Source: Plotosus lineatus (taxonomy: Eukaryota > Chordata > Actinopteri > Siluriformes > Plotosidae). Taken from it: DNA of 64,000 nt. The stretch lies in NCBI GenBank assembly GCA_024760905.1, contig CM045731.1, positions 55,361,001-55,425,000 of the forward strand. The letters are read 5' to 3'. A program made the position numbers and the translations under genes. This document shows positions 52,812 to 62,130 of the stretch, one piece after another. The notes below the pieces were generated by a model. It made no database searches. It saw only the letters and a list, made by a program, of their open reading frames with translations, and had not been told where the DNA came from. Within the stretch, counting starts at the first letter, position 1; each line of letters begins with the position of its first letter.

Positions 52812-53137
52812 CAGTGGTGTCAAACTCATGCCACAAAGAGCCATGTGGCTGCAGGTTTTTGTTTCAACCAAGCATCAGCACACCTGACTTGGCTCATTCA
52901 AACAACTGATAAGTGTCTTCAGGCATTTGATTGGTCAGTCTCTGGACAGAGCACATAGATTGACCAATCAACTGCCTGAAGACTCTTATCAGTTGTTTGA
53001 ATGAGCCAGACTGACCAATCAAATGCCTGAAGACACTTATCAGTTGTTTGAATGAGCCAAGTCAGGTGTGCTGCTGCTTGGTTGAAACAAAAACCTGCAG
53101 CCACATGGCCCTTTGTGGCACAAGTTTGACACCCCTG
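52812..53137. mobile_element. hAT-type MITE with 8-bp target duplication
   Basis: Long terminal inverted repeats: CAGTGGTGTCAAACTCATGC on the left and GCACAAGTTTGACACCCCTG on the right, continuing for about 60 bp (GGCTGCAGGTTTTTGTTTCA). The 8-bp flanks are AGTTAGGG (52804-52811) and AGTTCGGG (53138-53145), one mismatch. The CAGNGG ends plus an 8-bp duplication are typical of hAT elements. The core holds a directly repeated AATGCCTGAAGACACTTATC-like block. Non-coding. Confidence 0.9.
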
Positions 53138-53145
53138 AGTTCGGG

Positions 53146-54104
53146 CTTACGTTTCAAGAATGCATAGAAATCTAGAAGGGTACTCTGAGACTTCAAACCT
53201 CAACCAAGCCAAGAAAAAAGTGTTCACAGCAATCCGCTGGATTTCCTGTAATACAACACTTATTTAAAAAAAAATCTATTTATGTTAAATCAAATAAAAA
53301 GTCTGTTGTCCGAAGTCCTGAATTTGTTGCATGTAATTGCTTTCAAAAAACAAAGTACACAGCACCCCCTGTCGGGCCTTGCTTGCAAATGACCTTTCCA
53401 AAAAAATTCGTCCTTTTTACATTGTTTAAAAAATCCTTGAAAAATTCCAGAAAGGAAGGTCCACTGTGTCCAATTCAACTGAACCATCCCGCCCTGTTTA
53501 GCCCCTCCCTTGAAAAATGTTGCTTAAAACTTTGTAGACGCCTTTCATGACAGTACTTTGTTTTGGATTCATGCTGCCACTAGGGGTGGGGGGTGAAAGT
53601 GGAAGCTGCTGTCTACAGGTTTGGCCATGCTGGGCTACTGTAGACACACAACATGGCGGGTCTGTAGAACAGGGCCCGCCTCCCATTCAGATACCAAAGT
53701 TCTCATCTGACACCTAGAAGAACATGGCGATTGGTGCAAACCCAGTACAGCGAGTCTTTCTTCATGAAAACTAGTACAGTGCAGCAACCCGGAGCCAAAA
53801 GAGCTAATTCGCTGGTTTCTCAGGATGGGACGATTTCGTATGATCTCTTCCCTGTCACCCACACACATCATGCCAATCACAGGAGTCTGCAAGCTGTGGT
53901 ATACAAGGAGTAAGATGGTGCTTTGTTCTGAGTGCGGAATCATGTGCCTTAAAGGAAGTATGTGTTCGCCTTTGCCATTGTTATCTGTATATTCATTAAT
54001 TATCTTGCTAATTAATTAACACATGTGGGTGACTTTATGAATCTGCTAGACTTCCTGCTCTTTAATTTTAGTCATGTGGGAGATATCTGTCTGGTGTCAA
54101 TATA
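53146..54104. other. Intergenic, no element recognised
   Basis: No coding signal or known repeat. A Tc1-like element begins at its right edge. Confidence 0.4.
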
Positions 54105-55504
54105 CAAACTGGATTTGGAAAAAAGTTGGGACACTATACAAATTGTGACTAAAAACTGAATGCAATGTGTGAAAGTACCAAATTTCAATATTTTATTCCA
54201 AATAGAACATAGATGGCACAGTCAAAATTTAAACTGAGAAAATGCATTATTTTAAAGGAAAATATGTTGATTTTAAATGTCATGGTGTCAACAAATCTCA
54301 AAATAGCTGGGACAAGGTCTTGGGCCTTCTTTGTTGCACCTTCCTCATTATGATGCACCAAATGTTCTCTATAGGTGAAAGATCTGGACTGCAGACTGGC
54401 CATTTCAATATCCCGATCCTTTTCCTACGCAGCCATGATGCTGTAATTAATGCTGCATGTGGTCTGGCATTATCATCTTGAAAAATGCAAGGTCTTCTCT
54501 GAAAGAGATGACTTCTGGATGGGAGCATATGTTGTTCTAGAACCTGAATATACCTTTCTGCATTGATGGTGCCTTTCCAGATGTGCAAGCTGCCCATGCC
54601 TCACGCACTCATGCAACCCCATACCATCACAGATGCAGGCTTATGAACTGAGCACTGATAACAACTTGGGTTATCCTTGTCCTCTTTAGTCCTGATGACA
54701 TGGCATCCCAGTTTTCCATAAAGAACTTCGAATCATGATTCATCTGATCACAGAGGTTTTCCACTTTGTCACACTCCATTTTTAATGACCCCTGGCCCAG
54801 AGAAAACGCCCAGCGTTTCAGCTGGCAACGGCGGATGGCACGGTGGACTGTGTTCACTGACAATGGTTTCTGGAAGTATTGCTGAGCCCATTCTGTGATT
54901 TCTCTTTACAGTAGCATTCCTGTGAGTGGTGTAGTGCCGATTAAGTGCTCGAAGATCACGGACATCCAGAATGGTTTTTCGGCCTTGACCCCTGCGCACA
55001 GAAATTGTTCCAGATTCTCTGAATCTTTGGATGATGTTATGCACTGTAGATCATGACAACTTTAAACTCTTTGCAAGTTTTCGCTGGGAAACACCTTTCT
55101 GATATCGCTCCACTATCTTTCTGTGCAACATTGGGGGAATTGGTGATCCTCTACCCAGCTTCACTTCTGAGAGACACTGCCACTCTGAGAAGCACTTTTT
55201 ATACTCAGTCTTGTTGCCAATGGACCTCACTAGTGGTAATTGGTCGTCCAGTTGTTTGTTATAAGTGCAATTGACCTTTCTAGCCTCTTATGTCCCAACT
55301 TTTTTTGAGATTTGTTGACACCATGAAATTTAAAATCAATATTTTTTTCCTTAGAATGATACATTTTTTTCAGTTTAAACTTTTGACCCTGTCATCTATG
55401 TTCTATTCAGAATAAAATATTGAAATTTGGCACTTCCACATTATTTCATTCAGTTTTTATTCACAATTTGTATAGTGTTCCAACTTTTTTTGGAATCCAG
55501 TTTG
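54105..55504 (-). mobile_element. Tc1-like transposon with about 210-bp IR/DR ends, dead
   Basis: Both ends carry matching inverted repeats of about 210 bp starting CAAACTGGATT, flanked by TA (54103-54104 and 55505-55506). Each repeat holds an outer and an inner copy of a GTTGGGACA-like word (about 54124, 54308, 55290, 55478), the IR/DR layout known from Sleeping Beauty-type elements. Reverse-strand transposase pieces: QRFRESGTISVRRGQGRKTI, NTVHRAIRRCQLKRWAF, LHIWKGTINAERYIQVLEQH, FQDDNARPHAA (catalytic Asp) and SPDLSPIENIW (catalytic Glu). Frameshifts split it into at least three frames, so it cannot move itself. Confidence 0.9.
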
Positions 55505-55506
55505 TA

Positions 55507-56171
55507 CTCAGAAGTCTTCTTGTGTACTGCAGCACCACCACCACCACAAGGCCAAGCTCCTTTAATAATGCATGCACATGATCTTCACTTTCTAAGGAAC
55601 TGGGTTAAATATGAACTTGCATACGGGAACACAATTATTTCATTACCAGCCTCCACCCCCTCTCCGCCAACTGTCCACATCAAACGCAGCATCTTAGCAT
55701 CTTCCAAGAAAAACGGAAGTAAAAAGATCACATAAGTGGAGATGGAACATTTCTGCCAGGGGAAATTGTGTACTAGATCCTAAGTACAGCTTGTAAAATT
55801 TTAACGCTCACAATGGGAACTTTGAAATGTCCACTATAATTTTATTTATTTATATATTTGTTTATTTATTTATTTATTGCTAATTTTGACCACTTTGTTT
55901 ACATTGAAGGAGGACCAGAAGATTTCAGGATGTTAATTCAGTCTCTCCTTCTGTTCCTTTCAAGAAATCATGAGCATCCATGATGAAAGCACACAACATG
56001 CTGGACATGAGTCCAGTGGGTCTTGAATATGGAATGGTCCAAAAGGATATGGTCATAGCCTGGCGAATATACCGGAACCCTATTTCCATACCATCTGGTC
56101 ACGACAAGCCACATGATCTTTTGGAAAACTGTCACCTTCCAACCTCCAAATTTTTTTTCGTTTGTTACTTC
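55507..56171. other. Intergenic, no element recognised
   Basis: AT-rich, with a TTTA run near 55840-55880. Confidence 0.4.
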
Positions 56172-56495
56172 CTGCCTAGGGAGGCACAAAGGCATAGTGC
56201 TTAGCCCATCCACCTACAGCAAGAAGGTCCTGGCTTCGAGTTTTGTTCTTAGCAAGGGTGTTTCTCTGTGGAGTTTGCATGTTCTTTTCGTGCTTATGTG
56301 GGTTTCCTCTTGGTACTCCGGTTTCCTCCGACAGTCCAAAAACATGTACATTAGTCTAATTGTCTGTTTCAAATTGCCTTTAGGGGTGAGTATATTTGAT
56401 GTGGCGAGTTGTTACTGGTGTACCATGCTTTCACCCAGAGTCAGCGGAGATAGCAGCCTGCCTCACTGTGACCCGGCATTCAGTGAATGAGTGAA
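56172..56495 (+). repeat. Dispersed repeat A, long forward copy
   Basis: GGGAGGCACAAAGGCATAGT, CTACAGCAAGAAGGTCCTGG, CGACAGTCCAAAAACATGTA, GTGTACCATGCTTTCACCCA and a GAATGAGTGAA end. 56496-56893 shows nothing I recognise. Confidence 0.75.
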
Positions 56496-56893
56496 CAATC
56501 ATGATTATAATCACCGTTTCCTGATGGAGTATCCAGTCCCTGTGCAGATCTGATGTACTCACCCCTTTACATTATTGAAGCAGCTTTGCTTGTTTTCTTT
56601 CTTTGATCCTATACCTGTGATACACAGCTGGACCAGTGAGAGAACCTGGAATGGGAAGGGTGGAATGTGAGAACACACTCGGTGTGTTCTCTTACTCCAA
56701 ATCTTCATTCTTTGATATTTAGCACCACAGAAACTTCTGGAAATGGCAGATGGAGAAGGAGACATGGGAAAGAGACAGACATGAAATAATCAGGCACTTG
56801 AGTCTGAGTCCAAGAGAAAATAAGAAGAGTGAATCAAACTCGAGTCTCTACAGACTGCAACTCCAGACTTTTATCTTTTTGTTTTGCTGATAC

Positions 56894-57738
56894 AGTGGTA
56901 CCTTATCTAACGAGTTTAATCCGTTGTGAGGGCAAGCTTGGAAATTGAAAAGTTCATTCGATGAAATATTTATTCCCATCTGAAATAACAAAAAAACAGT
57001 TAATTCGTTCCAACCCCCTCCCAAACTCATACAACCTGCCACAAACACATATATTTGACCTAATATGTTAAAGAGAAAGATGTAAAAACAATAAATATTA
57101 AATAATAATACATGTACATTAACATTAATAATAATTAATAATGAATAATAATAAAGCAAGAATAAACAAGTCAACTAACCCTTCCGATCATCAGCTGTGG
57201 TGAAGATGTCACGTGGGCAGGCAGGAGGTGGTGCGTAACAGAGGAGAAGTTTGTGCGTGTGCACGTTATGAATGTAGTGGGGCAGGTGGCATAGGGTGTT
57301 GTGCTCATGATTGGGAGGTTGTGTGTTCAAATTCCAGTTAGATCCCCACTGTGCTAAGACCCCTGGGCAAGGTCTTAACCACAAGTGTGCTTCTGTTCAC
57401 CCAGCAGTATGAATGGGTACCAGTAAAAGTATATTGGGAAGGTAACCTGCGATGGACTAGCGTCTCATCCAGGAAGAGTTGAACTCCTGGTCGCTTCACG
57501 CTATGGAAACTGGGGATAAGCACCGGTCCGATGAGTCACTATGGCTTGGGTGTAAAAAGCCCTACGGACTTTACTTTTTTAAAAAAAAGCATGCTATGAA
57601 TGCCAGCAAGGAAAGGTTCATGGTGAGCTCTCACAAGGCCCGTGCTCCCCAAATAGTGGGGTGTGCCGTGATCCCAAGAGGGGGGGTATGACTCTGAATT
57701 TAGAAGATAATAATCAAAAAATGATCCTGTTGACCCGG
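56894..57738 (+). repeat. Dispersed repeat D4 carrying a nested SINE-C
   Basis: It starts CAGTGGTACCTTATCTAACG and matches D3 (42426) on both sides of the SINE-C insertion (left to GCACGTTATGAATG at 57274, right from CTATGAATGCCAGC at 57594). Confidence 0.8.
57275..57593 (+). mobile_element. SINE-C, complete copy with A-rich tail
   Basis: A tRNA-like head (GGTGGCATAGGGTGTTGTGC with a B-box-like GTGTTCAAATTCC), GGCAAGGTCTTAACCACAAG, CAGCAGTATGAATGGGTACC, TGCGATGGACTAGCGTCTCA, GTGTAAAAAGCCCTACGGAC and an AAAAAAAA tail. TATGAATG occurs immediately left (57267-57274) and right (57595-57602), the target duplication. It is a second tRNA-type SINE family distinct from SINE-1. Confidence 0.85.
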
Positions 57739-57751
57739 ATACATATTGGGT

Positions 57752-57978
57752 AGCACAGTAAGAAGGTCCTGGGCTTGCAACCTAGCTTGGGTATTTCTAT
57801 ATGAAGTTTTTTACATCTGCTTGCATGGGTTTCCTTCAATCTCAAAATTACCGAAGTTGTGAGTGTGAATATGAAATGCTTATGGGTGTATTGCCTTACA
57901 AAGGTCTGGCGAGACTTTCAGGGTCTACCCCGCCTACACCCAGTAAGGCATGTAATTAGGTCAGGCTTCTCGTGACCA
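57752..57978 (+). repeat. Dispersed repeat A, degraded forward copy
   Basis: GGTAGCACAGTAAGAAGGTC, GCTTGCATGGGTTTCCTTCA, GGTCTACCCCGCCTACACCC. Confidence 0.65.
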
Positions 57979-58920
57979 TAATAGGATTACAGGTTTTGAC
58001 AAATGACTCTGTGATGAAAGAAAGTATCCTGGGTTTTTTCAAGAATTTCTGAATTTTTATATTCCAGTCTGATGTCAATAATTTTCTTATTATATCATTA
58101 ACAGAAAATAAACTAAAATGAGATTTTAAAAATTATTTTCTCATTTTAATATAAAAATGTAAACACCCATTTTGAGTTTACATTCAAATCCATAGTGCAT
58201 GACCCAGATACAGATAGTGGTGTTGTATTCCACCACCTTGTTCTCAGAATTGTTATGGAGATAAAGGTACTCAATGCAGCTCTGCTTTCATTCCCCGGGC
58301 ATTTTTCTTTCATTTGAAAGTTCATTGATTCTCCATAACCTGCTCATACCTCAAGGAATTCATCTCATTAGAGTTACAGAATGCCGGGAGTGCCGAGGAA
58401 CCTGCTGTTTTTATGGAAATAAAGAAACTGTGCTCATGGTATTCACAGTAAAAATATATACTTCAATATTATGGTTTACTTTTTATTCTTTATATGATTT
58501 GAAACTCTCCCCCCAGCTCCTTTCTTTCTTTCCTTTTTTTCAGAACATTTGTAATTATATCAATGATGTATATAATGTTGTTTCTGTCTGCTGAGGTACA
58601 TAGGTTTTGTAGGTACATACATTATGAAAAAAGAGAGGAAGGTTTGATAAGGCGGGTTATATAACATTATACTACTATAGATGAGGTAGATATATCTGAG
58701 ATATTTCTCGTGATGGAAGCCTGAGGTTGGTGTTCTAAGAGTAGCGCTGCGCCTTTACGGGCTGAATCAAATTCAACCCTGAAGGTAATTATAATTAATT
58801 AACTAATTATAAATCAATCAATCGCCAATCCTGACCACAATCTCAAATTCACTGCCTTTCATTTCACTTTCACTTTACTGACAGAATGATCAAGATAGTA
58901 CATGAATAGATAAATAAAGT
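57979..58920. other. Intergenic, no gene recognised
   Basis: Ordinary AT-rich sequence. A 106-codon open frame at 58274 has no recognisable protein and lies in AT-rich DNA, so I do not call it a gene. Confidence 0.4.
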
Positions 58921-59510
58921 ACACTGATGTATGGTTGAGAAAATGAGTAGAAGATAAATTGATTGCTAAATTGTTATACAGCCTACATGGAAGGAGGATG
59001 GATGGGTAGATGAAGCACACAAATGGGTAAATGGATAGATAGCACATGGATGGATGGGTAGATGGACAGATAGAGCACATGGATGGGTAGATGGATAAAC
59101 AAAGCACGAGAATGGGTAGATGAAGTACATGGATGGGTAAATAAAGTACACTGATGTATGGATGAGAAAATGAGTAGAAGATAAATTGATTGCTAAATTG
59201 TTATACAGCCTACATGGAAGGAGGATGGATGGGTAGATGAAGCACACAAATGGGTAAATGGATAGATAGCACATGGATGGATGGGTAGATGGACAGATAG
59301 AGCACATGGATGGGTAGATGGATAAACAAAGCACAAGAATGGGTAGATGAAGTACATGGATAGGTTAATGGATAGATAGCACATGGACGGTGGGTAAATG
59401 GACAGATAGTGCACATGGATGGGTAGATATGTAGAGCACATGGATGGATAGATAAAGGACAATCAAGAGGATATATAGGTAGGTAGGTGGATGGATAGAA
59501 AGATAGACCG
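58921..59510 (+). repeat. GATG/GATA-derived repeat with a 227-bp tandem duplication
   Basis: 58921-59147 is repeated almost exactly at 59148-59372 (ACACTGATGTATGG, GAGTAGAAGATAAATTGATT, TTATACAGCCTACATGGAAG). Within it are ATGGATGGGTAGATG tetranucleotide-derived units that continue to 59510. Confidence 0.93.
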
Positions 59511-60528
59511 TGGAAATAAACTGTATCCTCTTGTAGGAGTGGAGTAAAGGAGAAGAGGACGAGATGGAGAGAACATGTCTGTACCTTAAAGGAATTCACC
59601 TATTTTCTCGTTTATTTGTATTACATAACTTGTTGGTTTATGTTCCTAGTTAATGTTTGGTGGTTTCTACTTGGCAAAAGTATGTCCGCTTACCAGAGTT
59701 GTATTGTTTCTGTGCGAGTCTGAACATTGGTGTATGAGCCTTTTTTGTTTTGTTTTGTTTTTTACTTCAGTGTCGTTACTAGAAATCAATCTGTTTTTTG
59801 TCTTTGCTTGATATCACAGCCGTCTAATTGGTTTTCCTATGGAAGGCATGAACATAGGACAACCGTTCCAGTCATGTTCCATGCCTGTGGGGTTCTGCGC
59901 AGAAGCTCTCTATAAAATTATAAAATAAGATAATAATTAAAATAAAATAAAGTGTTTAATTCAGAAATCTGTCTAAGCCTTATAAGTATTGCATTTCTTG
60001 CTCAGTCCCTTAGGATTCAAGCGATTCTTGAGCTAATGTGCTGTCCCTCGTGCCCCACAGGCTTTTAAGTAATGTTTGTATTGGAGTGACTCAGCATTGA
60101 AGTGGGTCATTAAAAGGCTGTGTGCCAAGGTTAAAGAAAACTTTATTCTCTTAAATGTGATACATATATTTGCACTAGTGAGTCACAGGACATGTGTCTG
60201 TAGTGGAAGTAGGAGGGATTGGAGGGACTCTAGTAGAATTAATTGGTGCGACTGAATGAATAATTGAGTGTTTCCCTTATTGAGAGACATCCCCCATCTA
60301 GTCCTTTACCTTATGGGGGGGTCTCTGACCTTGGCTAGATGGGTGGTGATATACATAGCACCATGCATATGGAATGAAAGATTCTTGCAGGACCTAGGGA
60401 AGTCCATGTAAAGATTTTGCTCTGGTCACTTTGTCAAATAAGGCATGGGCTAATGTGTTCAGCACTTTTGAAAATTAAAGGTGACCTATTTCCTTTAAAG
60501 CTATTATGCAATGGTCTGTATGAGTGAG

Positions 60529-60593
<65 letters not shown>

Positions 60594-61060
60594 CTCTAAG
60601 ATATCCCATGTGTTTGAGTGAGAGCTTGGTCTTGAAGTAAATGCAGACACCTAAAAAAAATGATTCCTGACAATCACAGAACTATTAAGGTTTGCTACCA
60701 CTAACTTAATACAGCAGAGCAAAAACAAATCTGTCAGAGGGATTCAGGAGATGGTAATGAGGAGGAATCAGTGCATTGTGGAAACGCATGAGATAAACAA
60801 ATGCTAAGAGATATTTTTACATTTTTTCATTTTTGCTCTAATTAGTTAAACATCTTAATGCTTCCATGAGCTGCTAATGGAGCTAATAATAAGTGAAAGC
60901 TAGCGGATTTCAGCATTTATTCACCACGCTAATCAGAAGAACCACCTGCCAGGGTTATTTCACCGAAATCATGTCTGTTTCATACGGGAGTGGTATGAGA
61001 TCAAACACGTGTCCTGCATTTAAAAAATTACATGTAAGAAAATTAAATTGTGTGGGAGGG
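59511..61060. other. Intergenic, no gene recognised
   Basis: A (GT)n microsatellite lies at 60534-60591. The rest, including a GGGGGG-containing stretch near 60316, shows no element I can name. Confidence 0.5.
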
Positions 61061-61063
61061 GTA

Positions 61064-61438
61064 CAAGCCAGTGTCTCTCACTCACTCCGGTCCCAAGCCC
61101 GGATAAATGCAGAGGGTTACGTCAGGAAGGGCGTAAAACAAATGCCAAATAAAATATGCGAGTTACAACAAAAAATTTCATACCGGATCGGTCAAAGCCC
61201 GGGTTAACAATGTCCGCCATCAGTGCTGTCAACCAACAGGGTGCTGGTGGAAATTGGACTACTGTTGGTCAAAGACGTTGAAGAAGGAGAAGGACTAGAG
61301 GAAGACCAAATAAACGATTCATGGACGTGGTGAAGGAGGGCATGAAGGCAGTTGGTGTAAGAGAAGAAGATGCAGAGGATTCGCTGTGGCGACCCCTGAA
61401 GGGAACAGCAGAAAAGAAAAGAAGAAGAGGACATGTAA
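61064..61438 (+). mobile_element. Non-autonomous RTE derivative: LINE head joined to LINE tail
   Basis: 61064-61300 matches the RTE LINE leader at 2876-3110 (CCCAAGCCCGGATAAATGCA, CATACCGGATCGGTC, CATCAGTGCTGTCAACCAAC, TTGGTCAAAGACGTTGAAGA). 61315-61437 matches the RTE 3' end (TTCATGGACGTGGTGAAGGA, GCTGTGGCGACCCCTGAAGG, AGAAAAGAAAAGAAGAAG). The whole endonuclease/RT part is missing. Confidence 0.9.
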
Positions 61439-61474
61439 GAAAATGTAATTCTAACTGGGAGAGTGCACAGATGT

Positions 61475-61663
61475 GTGGCATGGTGGTGCAGTGGTTAGCA
61501 CATCCGCCTCATAAGAAGGTATGGATTCGATGCCCTGCGTGGGTGTTTCTGTGTGGAGTTTGCATGTTTTCTTATGCTTGTGTGGGTTTCCTCCGAGTAC
61601 TCCGGTTTTTACCTAGAGTCCAAAAACATGCACAGTAAGCTAACTGGCTGTTACAAATCACCT

Positions 61664-61714
<51 letters not shown>

Positions 61715-61853
61715 GTTGTATGAGTGTCGGCCTTGTGATGATCTGGTGAGCTGTCCAAGGTGTACACCGCCTTTACCACTAAGTCAGCTGAGATGGGCGT
61801 CAGCCTCCCGTAGACACTACTTAGGGTTATTATGCAGCTTAGCGAATGAATGA
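61475..61853 (+). repeat. Dispersed repeat A, full reference copy
   Basis: Head TGTGGCATGGTGGTGCAGTG, B-box-like GGATTCGATGCC, GTGTGGAGTTTGCATGTTTT, AGTCCAAAAACATGCACAGT, internal (GT)n, GGTGAGCTGTCCAAGGTGTA, AGATGGGCGTCAGCCTCCCG, and end GCTTAGCGAATGAATGAGA. About 375 bp. It has a tRNA-like start and an ATGAATGA-type end. The family name is not certain. Confidence 0.85.
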
Positions 61854-61854
61854 G

Positions 61855-62005
61855 AGTGCACAGATAGATGGATAGAACAATATAGAGAGATTTATAGAAA
61901 ACTATAGAAAGTACATAGATGGATGGAAGGATAACTAGACAGGTTGGTGGATAAGTAAATGACTGGAGAGAGGGATGGAACAATAATGCATGGAGTACAT
62001 GGATG

Positions 62006-62045
<40 letters not shown>

Positions 62046-62100
62046 AAGAAAAGACAGCGAGGGAATACATAGATAGAAAAACAGGGAGTGCATGGATGGT
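61855..62100 (+). repeat. GATA/GATG and (GA)n simple repeats
   Basis: ATAGATGGATAGAAC-type tetranucleotides and a GA run at 62006-62050. Confidence 0.85.
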
Positions 62101-62130
62101 CAAGTCCAGTTTGCAGGTGAAGACTACCAT

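Noticed and set aside
58859..59599. Cys/Pro/Ser-rich reverse-strand ORFs repeated three times
   Set aside because: They are copies produced by the 227-bp duplication and tetranucleotide repeats, not a gene family.
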